Below, piece by piece: positions 1 through 11,030 of a stretch of 64,000 nucleotides of DNA. Both the position numbers and the translations under genes were made by a program. The notes beneath the pieces were generated by a model, which worked only from the letters and a program-made list of their open reading frames with translations, did not search any database and had not been told where the DNA came from. Position 1 is the stretch's first letter; every line of letters begins with the position of its first letter. The DNA comes from Polytrichum commune (taxonomy: Eukaryota; Streptophyta; Polytrichopsida; Polytrichales; Polytrichaceae), in the NCBI GenBank assembly GCA_950295325.1, contig OX485806.1, positions 37,634,001-37,698,000 on the forward strand. The letters run 5' to 3'.

Positions 1-655
1 ACGATACCCTTGCCTTGTTGAATATCCAAAAAAATGAGTTTCCAATAAATATGTGCATCTCTTCGTATACCAATCCATGGGATCAAATGGCAGAGTTGTC
101 GCTAGAAGGGAAAGTTATACCAGAGGTATGATCCTACTGAAATTGGATACATGGGGTTACATGCAACGCTCTAAGGTCTAGGGTTTGCACAATATGCTCA
201 TCACTAGCTATATGCACCTATATCTGAAGGAATATCTATGGTGTCCTTAAATTCCACCTCATAAGATTGCAAAATGGGAATCTATGTACTCAACTGTTTT
301 TTGGATCAACTGAGAGCATATGAAACACTTGAGTTGCACTCTCCCCTAGAGGTAAAAGCTTCCAATCTCCAGCTAGGAGTGGGGGAGGTGGATATAAAGT
401 ACGTGGCATTGAACCTTGAATTTGACGAAACCTAAACCCTAAACTCAGTTGGTTTATATTGGGGGCTCAACATTTAGACTGCCCATTGATTTCCATGAGT
501 GTGAATTGTTGTCCCACAAATCATCTACCTTGCGCAAACCTAATAACATCCAATGTTGAAAAGTCATTGGTTGAGTGTTATCCGAGGTAAGACTATGGAA
601 ATTGATCAAATGAGGATTCGAACAGAGGGGTTATCGTCTCACTTAAGATTGTGTC
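1..655. other. Intergenic, no gene recognised
   Basis: This is AT-rich sequence without a convincing coding frame. A short TTTAGGG-like run lies near 428-442 (seen as CCTAAACCCTAAAC). Nothing else could be assigned. Confidence 0.5.
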
Positions 656-920
656 TTGAGTATGTATTAGGTAATCGTTTTATTGGAACCGGTTATCGGT
701 GCAGAACCAGTTCCAATAAAACGATTACCGGACGTAACCAGTTGGCCGCTTTGTTGAGCCGCGCAGGTGACCTAAACAATGGGTCACCTATCAGCATAAC
801 CGATTTAGATGATCATAACCGGCTGGGATGTCGAGGTTATCGTCCGCAAACCTATGTGCTCAGAGCCAATCGTGTAGTGCCACCTCGGCGTAACAAAGCA
901 GCCAACCGGTTACGGCTGGA
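656..920. repeat. Nested fold-back block
   Basis: The block is built from inverted repeats. The strongest is a 25-bp stem, 670-694 against 705-729, with a 10-nt loop and one C/T difference. A second pair lies at about 733-760 and 889-916 (CGTAACC..GTTGG..GCTTTGTT and its reverse complement). A third small hairpin, GGTGACC/GGTCACC, lies between them. The 146-codon frame that crosses the block (553-993) follows the fold-back and is not credited as a gene. The block is probably a small transposon remnant; no target duplication was found. Confidence 0.6.
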
Positions 921-1096
921 CAAATTCCTTTCCGAGTTACACACCAGGATTTCCAACGAACTAAGTTATTCCAATATATTCAGTACATTTTAAGCACATT
1001 TGTACACCAGGAAGTTGAATCCAGGTCTATTGTTTGGAATGCAATTATCCTAACCATTGCATTATGGACACTTGTCATGTTATGGAATGAGGGAGT

Positions 1097-1466
1097 AGGG
1101 GTCCAAGCATAGAGAGTGGACCAAAATAGTGCTCCGGTATACTAAAATCATATTTGGTCAAAGGCCTAAAGTAATAACAAAGGATTGTTCAAAAAAAAAT
1201 TTCATAGTGACCTCTATTGTTATGTTAAGCACTCAAATGTAGATTATGAAGTTGATATGTTCGATAAAAGTGATGCTCAAAACAAATGATTGAATTTGGT
1301 TTCCAATGTAAGTTTCATAACATTTAATATTTTGAAGTTGGAAGTAGTTTAATATTTCTTGAGGACCTCATCACAAAAATTTGTAGAATAACATCAATAT
1401 AATATAATTTTACCATATTCTAAACAAATTTCAGTCAGTTGCTTGTTCAATATCACCTACTTGCAT
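1097..1466 (+). repeat. Dispersed repeat, copy A
   Basis: This segment aligns in the same orientation with 42727-43136. Shared landmarks occur in the same order: AGTGCTCCGGT.TACTAAAA, CCTCTATTGTT.TGT, ACTCAAATGTAGA, TTGTAGAATAA.ATCAATA and TGTTCAATAT..CTACTTGCA. It does not look coding and has no recognised ends. It could be an old LTR or a fragment of a longer element. Confidence 0.7.
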
Positions 1467-2338
1467 GTGAGGAAATGTAACATCCCTCTTACTATCGCCA
1501 AAACTGAAATGGCGCTTAATACGCGCACATAAGCATCAAAGTCTCATTTGAGATCAGGTTTGTCTGTCCAGAAAACAGTACTTCGTCCCAACAAAAGTTA
1601 GTAGCATTTCGTATGTTAACCTATACTCCGCTGGAAATTCAGACATGCGGACGTTTAGTCTAAACTGGCTAACTTCGCACCATTGCCAACTTACGTTGCA
1701 ATTCACATTATGCAAAATCCTGGACCACAATGCCAGGGAACAATGGTGAAATGAATCACAATGAGCCCCAGACCCAGAGACCTGCACCTAATCTCAACAC
1801 AAAATTCTCTCGCCCCAGTTGCAATGCTTGCAAAGTACGTTAAAGCCTGATTGAATGCCTCAATTGCACAAGGGTCTATGCAGTACACTTTAAAGACAAA
1901 TCGATTTGCTTATTGATCATCGTCAATATGGTCCTTCACGATGACAAGCTCAATTCCATACAGGAAACAATCACGAAACTCCGCAAAAAACATGTAAGAA
2001 GAAAAGAATGTAAATTGAATTTTATAGAGTATGATACAAGTCTAGTTTCCTCGACAATTGACTGATGAGAAGTGGTATTTTTGCTCTATTTACTCGCTAA
2101 ATTTCCAAAAATGAAGCTTCAAGGGAACAAGGGACACCACAAACAGTGTCACAGATAAGGACTGTAATCCTTGCACAAAAAGAAGTCCATCCTTCCAGAA
2201 AAGACTCCAATGTGACTTGGCCCCAACAATCCCACGCATCCGCAAAGGATGCTACCATCTGCAGATTCTCTCAAGAATGCCCTAATGCTCCTGCAGCTCC
2301 ATAGCAAATGCGATTTCCACATTCAACTATGGAAAAAC
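1467..2338. other. Downstream flank of left BiP copy
   Basis: No gene was recognised. The right-hand part must contain the 3' UTR of the minus-strand BiP gene. It has no similarity to the sequence following the other BiP copy. Short open frames at 1554-1888 show no family resemblance. Confidence 0.5.
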
Positions 2339-2339
2339 C

Positions 2340-4310
2340 TTACAACTCTTCATGGTCTTCACTGTCTTCGCCATCGTCAGATCCACCGGTCGGGCCGGCC
2401 TTTTGGTACAATTTCGTGATGATAGGGTTACAAACGCCTTCCACCTCCTTCAACTTCTCCTCGAAATCTTCCTTCTCTGCGTTCTGGTTGTCGTCCAACC
2501 ATTCCAGGGCGTCCTTCATCGCTCCCTCGATCGTCTCCTTGTCCTCCGCCTCGATCTTGTCGGCCAACTTGTCTCCCAGCTGGTTCTTCATGTTGTACAC
2601 GTACGTCTCCAGGCTGTTCCTCGCGTCGATCCTCTCCTTCACCTTCTTGTCCTCCTCGGCGAATTCCTCCGCCTCCTGGACCATCCGGTCGATGTCCTCC
2701 TGGCTCAGCCGCCCCTTGTCGTTCGTGATCACGATCTTCTCAGACTTCCCCGTGCCCTTGTCCTCGGCCTTCACGTTCAAAATGCCGTTCGCGTCGATCT
2801 CGAACGTCACCTCGATTTGGGGGGTGCCCCTGGGCGCGGGAGGAATGCCCGTCAGATCGAACTTTCCCAGCTCGTGGCAGTCCTTCGTCAGACTGCGCTC
2901 GCCCTCGAACACCTGGATCGACACCGTCGACTGCTGGTCCTGGTACGTCGTGAACACCTGCGACTTCTTCGTCGGGATCACGGTGTTCCTGGGGATCAAT
3001 TTCGTCATCACTCCTCCCACGGTCTCGATTCCCAGCGTCAGAGGCGCCACGTCCAACAACAGGATGTCCTTCGTCTCGTCGCCTCCCTCCCCGCTCAAAA
3101 TGCCTCCCTGCACCGCCGCCCCGTACGCCACCGCCTCGTCGGGGTTCACTCCCTTGTTCGGCTCCTTCCCGTCGAAGTAATCCCTCAACAGCTGCTGCAC
3201 CTTCGGAATGCGAGTGCTGCCTCCCACCAACACGATCTCGTGAATCTCGCTCTTTTGCAGGTTCGCGTCGTCCATGGCCTTCTTCACCGGTCCCATCGTC
3301 TTGCGGAACAGATCGTTGTTCAGCTCCTCGAAACGGGCCCGGGTCAGGGGCTCCGAGAAGTCCACTCCGTCGAACAGGCTCTCGATCTCCACGCGCACCT
3401 GGTGCTGGTTGCTCAGAGCCCTCTTCGCCCTCTCCGCCTCCCTCCGCAGCTTTCCGATCGCCTTCTTGTCCTTGCTGATGTCCTTGTTGTGCTTCTTCTT
3501 GATCAGCTTGATGAAGTACTCCATGATGCGCTGGTCGAAGTCCTCCCCTCCCAAATGCGTGTCCCCGTTCGTCGACAAAACCTCGAACACGCCGTTGTCG
3601 ATGGTCAGCACGCTCACGTCGAACGTGCCGCCCCCCAGATCGAACACCAGGATGTTCTTCTCCCCTCCCTTCTTGTCCAAACCGTACGCGATGGCCGCGG
3701 CCGTCGGCTCGTTGATGATGCGGGCCACGTTCAATCCGGCGATCACCCCTGCGTCCTTCGTCGCCTGCCTCTGCGCGTCGTTGAAGTACGCGGGCACCGT
3801 CACCACGGCGTCCTTGATCTTCTTCCCCAAGTACGCCTCCGCTGTCTCCTTCATCTTGATCAACACCATGGCGCTCACCTCCTCGGGAGTGAACACCTTG
3901 ATCTCCCCATCCTTCACCTTCACCTGGATGTTGGGCTTCCCGTCCTTGTTGATGATCTTGTACGGGAACAGCTTGATGTCCTTCTGCACCTCCTTGTCCT
4001 CGAACTTCCTGCCTATCAACCTCTTCACGTCGAACACGGTCCTCTCGGGGTTCACCGCGGCCTGATTCTTCGCCGCCTCGCCGATCAACCTCTCGTTGTC
4101 CGTGAATGCCACCCACGACGGGGTGATACGGTTACCCTGGTCGTTGGCTATGATCTCCACGTGCCCGTTCTTGTACACTCCCACGCACGAATAAGTCGTC
4201 CCGAGGTCGATACCGATCACCGTCCCCAGCTTCGACGCCTCCTCCGCAGCGCCATAACTCGCCAACAATCCCGCCGCGAACAACACCGCCAACACAAATG
4301 CACCCCTCAT
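2340..4310 (-). CDS. BIP: BiP, ER-lumenal Hsp70 chaperone (left copy)
   Basis: This is a 656-residue Hsp70 with the same protein sequence as the copy at 8481-10451. BiP binds unfolded chains in the ER lumen and cycles ATP with J-protein and nucleotide-exchange partners. Seen: a hydrophobic signal peptide (about residues 1-22), signature IDLGTTYS at 34-41, [14 protein letters not shown] at 222-235, [15 protein letters not shown] at 359-373, the interdomain linker [13 protein letters not shown] at about 415-427, a substrate-binding domain, a lid, and a C-terminal HEEL. I chose the internal ATG at 4310 because it begins directly with the signal peptide. The open frame runs 29 codons further upstream (to 4397) without signal-peptide character. 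There are no introns. The coding region is strongly GC-rich against AT-rich flanks. Usual plant BiPs end in HDEL; HEEL is a conservative variant. Confidence 0.95.
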   Translation of the reverse strand: MRGAFVLAVLFAAGLLASYGAAEEASKLGTVIGIDLGTTYSCVGVYKNGHVEIIANDQGNRITPSWVAFTDNERLIGEAAKNQAAVNPERTVFDVKRLIGRKFEDKEVQKDIKLFPYKIINKDGKPNIQVKVKDGEIKVFTPEEVSAMVLIKMKETAEAYLGKKIKDAVVTVPAYFNDAQRQATKDAGVIAGLNVARIINEPTAAAIAYGLDKKGGEKNILVFDLGGGTFDVSVLTIDNGVFEVLSTNGDTHLGGEDFDQRIMEYFIKLIKKKHNKDISKDKKAIGKLRREAERAKRALSNQHQVRVEIESLFDGVDFSEPLTRARFEELNNDLFRKTMGPVKKAMDDANLQKSEIHEIVLVGGSTRIPKVQQLLRDYFDGKEPNKGVNPDEAVAYGAAVQGGILSGEGGDETKDILLLDVAPLTLGIETVGGVMTKLIPRNTVIPTKKSQVFTTYQDQQSTVSIQVFEGERSLTKDCHELGKFDLTGIPPAPRGTPQIEVTFEIDANGILNVKAEDKGTGKSEKIVITNDKGRLSQEDIDRMVQEAEEFAEEDKKVKERIDARNSLETYVYNMKNQLGDKLADKIEAEDKETIEGAMKDALEWLDDNQNAEKEDFEEKLKEVEGVCNPIITKLYQKAGPTGGSDDGEDSEDHEEL

Positions 4311-4615
4311 GGCTGCACCCTCCGCCGAACCCCAGGGGAACCCCCACAAACTAACCCTAACCTCTGCAATGCCTCTCGCAAAACAACCAAAATACAAATT
4401 CCGGAGCCCGCACCACGGCCTCCGCGACTACACTCCGGAGAAAGCCCGCAGACCCTCGCTGCAATCGTCGGGTGATTGAAACAATGCCAAAGCGGGAGAC
4501 GAATCCACAAAGCGGAAGCGCGGGGGCGAGGCGTTTACATATGGAGCGTCCCTGGGAGACCTGCGCGGTTGAAGGCTGATGCCAGTATGGCAGTATGGGT
4601 GACACTGGGATCACA
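4311..4615 (-). promoter_or_regulatory. BiP leader and proximal promoter (left copy)
   Basis: This is the mirror copy of 8176-8480. It is GC-rich and lacks an obvious TATA box. It would carry the transcription start and 5' UTR of the minus-strand BiP gene. Further upstream, to 4987, the arm is still identical to the other copy, so both genes should share all proximal control sites. Confidence 0.45.
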
Positions 4616-4634
4616 CGTGGCGCATGGTGGTTGG
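4614..4634 (-). promoter_or_regulatory. ERSE-like element with G-box (left copy)
   Basis: Read on the minus strand this is CCAAC-N9-CCACG (4634 to 4616), one base from the ER stress response element CCAAT-N9-CCACG. It overlaps the G-box CACGTG at 4614-4619. It lies about 306 bp upstream of the chosen ATG. In plants, bZIP factors with NF-Y bind ERSE sites of BiP genes; use of this variant site is inferred. Confidence 0.5.
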
Positions 4635-4987
4635 CGGGGGAGGTGGAAATGAGTCATGGGAAGGGCTGCTATTGGTGGAGAGCGGAGGCAGGGAGAGAGA
4701 CTGCGGAAGGTCGGCGAAGGTTCTGGAGTGGTCGTCGCCTCTCGGTCACTAATCTCCCGAAGTCTCCATGGCCTCCATCTTCACCCTCAACCTCCCTCCT
4801 CAATCGACCTAAGTTATAACATGACTTTGGCCTCAAGGAAGTTAATTTCTAAGAAGCTTAGAACTTCGCTTCAATATTCTCTCTTTTTCATCCTATTCTT
4901 ATTTTTAAATACAATTTAATGGCGATTATTGGGCTCCAACGTGAGGGAAGAGGCCTAGGGATGGCCTTCGAAGTGCGCCAAAGATGA

Positions 4988-7803
4988 GGCAATAAATAAA
5001 TTTGAGCATTGAATGCTTGAGAATGTTAACAATTGTGAATCAAGACCAAAGAATTTGAAGTTGTTGAAATCAGAGTTGAGGAAAGTGTTGATTTAAGCTC
5101 CGGAATCAAAGATATTCTACTTCACAATGTGGTGTTATGAGGGGGGACTCTTTTATTGTTCAATATTTTGTAAGTGGACAACATCATTAGGAGATTCTGC
5201 ATGGATCGTTTACAAATGAAAACCAAATTGAAAGCCAATATTGGCTATGTCATGTCTCTAAAATGATCACGTGTAAGATAAAATGTTGCCAATCTTTTAA
5301 TTGTAATTTAATTATAGAATACCCACAATACAAGTTGGTCGGCACCTCACAGCTACATGCCACCTCTTCATTTACCAACCTTGGGCACAAAAATCAAGTG
5401 TTTTGTAGCTCGGTGGATAGCAATCATAACTATAGAGGATGGTAGATATCGTTTGAATTTTGCAAAGTTGAAGGACCCGAATATCATAAAGGCAACAACT
5501 AAATCCTCATGTATTACTCACCCACTGAATTAAAGCTATTGTATTGCCAATCAAGAGCCAAAAATAGGCGTTTGATTAAGGAAACTAACTAAGTTAGCCT
5601 CATCTACCTTATTAGAGGAAGAGTTTTATGTTGTGAAGTGACAACCAACAAATAATTACCTTTCATATATATTGTCACTAACACTCTTGTAAGTAATGGA
5701 CAACCTAAAAGCTTGTCGATGTGTCTTATTAGTTTCCTTGCTACTATATAGCAAATACGGAAGTTGACATTACCACGTGATATCTATTATACATAAAGGA
5801 GAGGTACTTTTTGTTTGCGACTGAAAGACAATTCCGGATGTTGAAAAAAAAAACCCGCCCCTCCCAAGAATGCAAGTCGGAATCTTTCTGCATAGTGTGG
5901 GCGAATCACATACGGTGTCCATCCATTCAAGTTAGCCTTGAGCATACCAATAACTCACAAAATGAACTCATGGGCCACAAAAATCCAATTGCTTATATTT
6001 ACCCCTATACATAGTAATGAACATTACTATGTTGGAACGGTGACTTACCACTCGTCCATGCTAATTACTTACATGAAAAAACACACTACCATGATACATC
6101 AATCGTTATAATAAATAGATGTGAGAATAAGTACTCCACTAACAAACTCGGGTATCACATATCCATTAAAAAGGATAAAGATGTTGCGTGTTCTCTTGTA
6201 GTATCCTATGAGGCATCATCTCGGTGTTAGGCCATCAACGGCCATACCCTTGCACACCATCTTTTTGTGCAACAAATACTCACAAAAATTTGAGGTGGGT
6301 TCCCATGAAATGCCAATCACAAACCCATGCAGTCGTTCTTAAGGTATCATGCGAGGCAAAAACTCGGGCGGTGGCCATACCTTCACCATGTTTGATTGAT
6401 CTCACCTAATAGATGCACAAGAAATTTTCATAAACTTTGGAGGTGGGTTCCAGTGAAACTCCGAGTACAAACCAAGTCGAGCTCTCTTGTAGTATCTTGT
6501 GAGGCAACAACTTGGGGGGTGGCTGTCAATGGCCATACCTTACACACCACCTCCCCAATTTGGATAACCTAACATTACAAACACACAACATATTCTCTCA
6601 AGTAAGTATTCAAGGTGGGGTTCAAGGAAACTATAACCACAAACCAAGGCAAACTCTCTTGGAGTATCTTGTGAGGCAATAACTCAAGTTGTGGCCATCA
6701 ACGGCCATACCCTTGCACACCACCACACCGAGCTTGGACATTCTAACCTTATGGATGTGCAACAAATACTTACAAAATTTCAAGGTATCTCCCAAGGAAA
6801 TGCCAAGCACAAACCAAGTCAACCTCTCTTGGAGCATTTTGCGAGGCAACAACTTGGGGTGTGGTCATCGATGGCCATACCCCTTGCACACCACCTCACT
6901 TGATTTGAATACTTTGAATTTGGACGTTTGGAGGATTGGTTAGTGATTCAAACTTGGATATTTGGAGCTTTTGGAGTGCTTCATATTAGAGGTGCATCCA
7001 TGCATGTTTGGAATATTGGTTGGTGTTTGAGGTTTGGTCATTTAGAACATTGTAAGTGTATAAATATACATTTGGAGCTTGCAAATACTGCATTGATTAT
7101 TTCCAATGCTTGAATGCATATTTGATGTAATTGAACGTTAATTTGAGTTGATTGAATGCAATTGTGCGTATTTGAGGATATTGCAAGTGATATGAAAAAT
7201 AATATATATTGAGGGTGCAAATACACGTTTGAATTAAAGAGGACGTGATTTGAGTGGTTTGAGGGTTCAAAGCTACTCTTGAATTGAAGAGGGCATGATT
7301 TAAAGTGGGAATGGGTTTCATATATCATGTTTGAGCTCAACGGCATGTCTAGCAACATGAGAGAATTTATTTGTAAACATACCTTGTTTGGAGAAAACAT
7401 ATGCCCCCCCAACAAAAGAAAAGCAAAGAAAAGGAAAGAAAAGAAAAAAATTGCCAATTGGAGAGAGATTTGACACCTTATTTGTGTCATCATTTTTTCA
7501 AACCACGTTGATCGAGAGTTTTAATGTGATGTTCAATTGATCTCAATGACATGCCTCCAAGAGTTAAGTGCATCATCTATAGTAAAGTTCTAATTGGATA
7601 CCGTCTTTAATGTAACAAACGGCTAGTCGCAAGAGTGCGTTTGCCTAGTAATTATCTTGCGCACGTGGCCACTTTTGGTTGGCTATTTGACGAAGACCAA
7701 ATTTTGGCTCATTTTAGAGAGCACTTATCAACAATGACTTGCAATTGGACTCCACTCGAAGAGCAAGTTACTAACACCATACGTGGTCAGTTATGGTTGG
7801 TTG
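4988..7803. other. Unique spacer between the BiP arms
   Basis: This is 2,816 bp of AT-rich sequence between the two divergent BiP promoters. No gene was recognised. It contains the degenerate tandem repeat at 6190-6905, followed by TTGGA-rich degenerate short repeats to about 7110. Short open frames here show no protein family features. Confidence 0.7.
6190..6905 (+). repeat. Degenerate tandem repeat, about 145-172 bp unit
   Basis: Five imperfect units are marked by GTATC.T.TGAGGCA followed by GGCCAT..ACGGCCATACC and TTGCACACCA. The AGGCA landmark falls at 6211, 6354, 6502, 6674 and 6844, giving steps of 143, 148, 172 and 170 bp. The array lies inside the BiP spacer and has no coding character. 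Confidence 0.8.
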
Positions 7804-8156
7804 TCATCTTTGGCGCACTTCGAAGGCCATCCCTAGGCCTCTTCCCTCACGTTGGAGCCCAATAATCGCCATTAAATTGTATTTAAAAATAAGAATAGGA
7901 TGAAAAAGAGAGAATATTGAAGCGAAGTTCTAAGCTTCTTAGAAATTAACTTCCTTGAGGCCAAAGTCATGTTATAACTTAGGTCGATTGAGGAGGGAGG
8001 TTGAGGGTGAAGATGGAGGCCATGGAGACTTCGGGAGATTAGTGACCGAGAGGCGACGACCACTCCAGAACCTTCGCCGACCTTCCGCAGTCTCTCTCCC
8101 TGCCTCCGCTCTCCACCAATAGCAGCCCTTCCCATGACTCATTTCCACCTCCCCCG

Positions 8157-8177
8157 CCAACCACCATGCGCCACGTG
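8157..8177 (+). promoter_or_regulatory. ERSE-like element with G-box (right copy)
   Basis: CCAAC at 8157-8161, nine bases, then CCACG at 8171-8175: one mismatch to the ERSE consensus CCAAT-N9-CCACG. The second half overlaps CACGTG at 8172-8177. A TGACTCA (GCN4/AP-1-like bZIP site) lies nearby at 8135-8141. The cluster is about 306 bp upstream of the BiP ATG, a reasonable place for unfolded-protein-response control. Confidence 0.5.
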
Positions 8178-8480
8178 TGATCCCAGTGTCACCCATACTG
8201 CCATACTGGCATCAGCCTTCAACCGCGCAGGTCTCCCAGGGACGCTCCATATGTAAACGCCTCGCCCCCGCGCTTCCGCTTTGTGGATTCGTCTCCCGCT
8301 TTGGCATTGTTTCAATCACCCGACGATTGCAGCGAGGGTCTGCGGGCTTTCTCCGGAGTGTAGTCGCGGAGGCCGTGGTGCGGGCTCCGGAATTTGTATT
8401 TTGGTTGTTTTGCGAGAGGCATTGCAGAGGTTAGGGTTAGTTTGTGGGGGTTCCCCTGGGGTTCGGCGGAGGGTGCAGCC
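8178..8480 (+). promoter_or_regulatory. BiP leader and proximal promoter (right copy)
   Basis: GC-rich sequence between the ERSE-like site and the ATG at 8481. No clear TATA box was seen. The context at the start is GCAGCC-ATG-AG. It is identical to the mirrored left copy. Confidence 0.4.
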
Positions 8481-10451
8481 ATGAGGGGTGCATTTGTGTT
8501 GGCGGTGTTGTTCGCGGCGGGATTGTTGGCGAGTTATGGCGCTGCGGAGGAGGCGTCGAAGCTGGGGACGGTGATCGGTATCGACCTCGGGACGACTTAT
8601 TCGTGCGTGGGAGTGTACAAGAACGGGCACGTGGAGATCATAGCCAACGACCAGGGTAACCGTATCACCCCGTCGTGGGTGGCATTCACGGACAACGAGA
8701 GGTTGATCGGCGAGGCGGCGAAGAATCAGGCCGCGGTGAACCCCGAGAGGACCGTGTTCGACGTGAAGAGGTTGATAGGCAGGAAGTTCGAGGACAAGGA
8801 GGTGCAGAAGGACATCAAGCTGTTCCCGTACAAGATCATCAACAAGGACGGGAAGCCCAACATCCAGGTGAAGGTGAAGGATGGGGAGATCAAGGTGTTC
8901 ACTCCCGAGGAGGTGAGCGCCATGGTGTTGATCAAGATGAAGGAGACAGCGGAGGCGTACTTGGGGAAGAAGATCAAGGACGCCGTGGTGACGGTGCCCG
9001 CGTACTTCAACGACGCGCAGAGGCAGGCGACGAAGGACGCAGGGGTGATCGCCGGATTGAACGTGGCCCGCATCATCAACGAGCCGACGGCCGCGGCCAT
9101 CGCGTACGGTTTGGACAAGAAGGGAGGGGAGAAGAACATCCTGGTGTTCGATCTGGGGGGCGGCACGTTCGACGTGAGCGTGCTGACCATCGACAACGGC
9201 GTGTTCGAGGTTTTGTCGACGAACGGGGACACGCATTTGGGAGGGGAGGACTTCGACCAGCGCATCATGGAGTACTTCATCAAGCTGATCAAGAAGAAGC
9301 ACAACAAGGACATCAGCAAGGACAAGAAGGCGATCGGAAAGCTGCGGAGGGAGGCGGAGAGGGCGAAGAGGGCTCTGAGCAACCAGCACCAGGTGCGCGT
9401 GGAGATCGAGAGCCTGTTCGACGGAGTGGACTTCTCGGAGCCCCTGACCCGGGCCCGTTTCGAGGAGCTGAACAACGATCTGTTCCGCAAGACGATGGGA
9501 CCGGTGAAGAAGGCCATGGACGACGCGAACCTGCAAAAGAGCGAGATTCACGAGATCGTGTTGGTGGGAGGCAGCACTCGCATTCCGAAGGTGCAGCAGC
9601 TGTTGAGGGATTACTTCGACGGGAAGGAGCCGAACAAGGGAGTGAACCCCGACGAGGCGGTGGCGTACGGGGCGGCGGTGCAGGGAGGCATTTTGAGCGG
9701 GGAGGGAGGCGACGAGACGAAGGACATCCTGTTGTTGGACGTGGCGCCTCTGACGCTGGGAATCGAGACCGTGGGAGGAGTGATGACGAAATTGATCCCC
9801 AGGAACACCGTGATCCCGACGAAGAAGTCGCAGGTGTTCACGACGTACCAGGACCAGCAGTCGACGGTGTCGATCCAGGTGTTCGAGGGCGAGCGCAGTC
9901 TGACGAAGGACTGCCACGAGCTGGGAAAGTTCGATCTGACGGGCATTCCTCCCGCGCCCAGGGGCACCCCCCAAATCGAGGTGACGTTCGAGATCGACGC
10001 GAACGGCATTTTGAACGTGAAGGCCGAGGACAAGGGCACGGGGAAGTCTGAGAAGATCGTGATCACGAACGACAAGGGGCGGCTGAGCCAGGAGGACATC
10101 GACCGGATGGTCCAGGAGGCGGAGGAATTCGCCGAGGAGGACAAGAAGGTGAAGGAGAGGATCGACGCGAGGAACAGCCTGGAGACGTACGTGTACAACA
10201 TGAAGAACCAGCTGGGAGACAAGTTGGCCGACAAGATCGAGGCGGAGGACAAGGAGACGATCGAGGGAGCGATGAAGGACGCCCTGGAATGGTTGGACGA
10301 CAACCAGAACGCAGAGAAGGAAGATTTCGAGGAGAAGTTGAAGGAGGTGGAAGGCGTTTGTAACCCTATCATCACGAAATTGTACCAAAAGGCCGGCCCG
10401 ACCGGTGGATCTGACGATGGCGAAGACAGTGAAGACCATGAAGAGTTGTAA
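8481..10451 (+). CDS. BIP: BiP, ER-lumenal Hsp70 chaperone (right copy)
   Basis: This is a 656-residue Hsp70 with the same protein sequence as the gene at 2340-4310. In the ER lumen it would assist folding, translocation and quality control. Seen: signal peptide 1-22 followed by [19 protein letters not shown], the three Hsp70 signatures at 34-41, 222-235 and 359-373, linker at about 415-427, substrate domain ending in an acidic tail, and HEEL at 653-656. The protein matches plant BiPs closely along its whole length. It is read as a single exon; angiosperm BiP genes normally have several introns, so this may be an old retrocopy or a lineage in which BiP lacks introns. Its 3' flank differs entirely from that of its twin, so transcripts could be told apart there. 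Confidence 0.96.
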   Translation: MRGAFVLAVLFAAGLLASYGAAEEASKLGTVIGIDLGTTYSCVGVYKNGHVEIIANDQGNRITPSWVAFTDNERLIGEAAKNQAAVNPERTVFDVKRLIGRKFEDKEVQKDIKLFPYKIINKDGKPNIQVKVKDGEIKVFTPEEVSAMVLIKMKETAEAYLGKKIKDAVVTVPAYFNDAQRQATKDAGVIAGLNVARIINEPTAAAIAYGLDKKGGEKNILVFDLGGGTFDVSVLTIDNGVFEVLSTNGDTHLGGEDFDQRIMEYFIKLIKKKHNKDISKDKKAIGKLRREAERAKRALSNQHQVRVEIESLFDGVDFSEPLTRARFEELNNDLFRKTMGPVKKAMDDANLQKSEIHEIVLVGGSTRIPKVQQLLRDYFDGKEPNKGVNPDEAVAYGAAVQGGILSGEGGDETKDILLLDVAPLTLGIETVGGVMTKLIPRNTVIPTKKSQVFTTYQDQQSTVSIQVFEGERSLTKDCHELGKFDLTGIPPAPRGTPQIEVTFEIDANGILNVKAEDKGTGKSEKIVITNDKGRLSQEDIDRMVQEAEEFAEEDKKVKERIDARNSLETYVYNMKNQLGDKLADKIEAEDKETIEGAMKDALEWLDDNQNAEKEDFEEKLKEVEGVCNPIITKLYQKAGPTGGSDDGEDSEDHEEL

Positions 10452-11030
10452 GTGTTCGGGAATACAAGGATTCTTTAACTGTCACTACGCTTGGCACGTG
10501 GAGGTTCACCAAGGATTCACTTGAAGGCCTAGATGTAGGTCGTATGAGTACTCTCATCGAACTTGACCTTAATTCGGTCACTCCATAGATGAAAATATTA
10601 GTGATTCATTGATATGAGCAGCCAAGTAGCGAGGGCGATGAAAACTACTTTCATTTTCTATTTTTACTTATCCCTGGGCAATTCCTATAGTTTTTGGAAG
10701 GGAGAATGCCATCGGTGTAGTTTTAGGCACTGGAGTCGAATAGGCTGCACAACCCAGTATGTGGACCTTCCCTGTTACGGACGAGACTGCATTTTTGCTA
10801 CTTTAGTGGAAGCAGATTGGCGAGGTTCTATATGGACAAACTTGAGTTGCTGCATGGATACATTCCAGCTCTTTGAGCGGGTGCATAGTCAGAATTGAAA
10901 CGGACTTGTACCATGAATTACAGACGAAATTAGCACAGCAATTTTCTTTACTATGCTTGGTGTGGTCATATATCTGTTTTGTTTGAACTGGGCTTGAGGG
11001 TGGTTTCTTGTCAGTGTTGGTTTTACGCAG

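Larger units (their letters stand above)
2339..4987 (-). repeat. Left arm of BiP inverted duplication
   Basis: Position x in this arm pairs with 12791-x in the right arm (7804-10452). All six-frame translations I compared match, as do the spot-checked bases, so the arms appear identical over 2,649 bp. The inner edge is 4987/7804, where AAGATGA is shared and then diverges. The outer edge is 2339/10452, one base past the BiP stop codon. The arm contains one complete BiP coding region and 677 bp upstream of its ATG. Confidence 0.95.
7804..10452 (+). repeat. Right arm of BiP inverted duplication
   Basis: This is the reverse-complement partner of 2339-4987 (coordinate sum 12791). It carries the plus-strand BiP gene and the same 677 bp upstream. 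Homology ends at the base after the stop codon (TAAG shared, then TGTTCGGG here against GTTTTTCC in the other copy read in the same sense). Confidence 0.95.

Noticed and set aside
600-680. tRNA-like T-arm GTTCGAATCC on the minus strand at about 612-621
   Set aside because: The flanking bases do not form a T stem and no acceptor or anticodon stem can be drawn.
553-993. 146-codon frame as a gene
   Set aside because: It runs through the fold-back block at 656-920; both arms of the hairpins would be coding, which is unlikely.
2740-4116. A 458-codon frame in another reading frame of BiP (and 8675-10051)
   Set aside because: Same-strand shadow of BiP, rich in Gly, Arg and Glu, without family resemblance.
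2340-4397. The longer BiP frame starting 29 codons upstream of the chosen ATG
   Set aside because: The extra residues lack conservation and would bury the signal peptide; the internal ATG fits known BiP N-termini.
2352-4475. A 707-codon open frame antisense to BiP (and its twin at 8316-10439)
   Set aside because: It is a by-product of the strong G/C third-position bias of BiP. The translation is leucine/valine/histidine/arginine-rich low complexity with no domain, and it exists only where BiP is coded.
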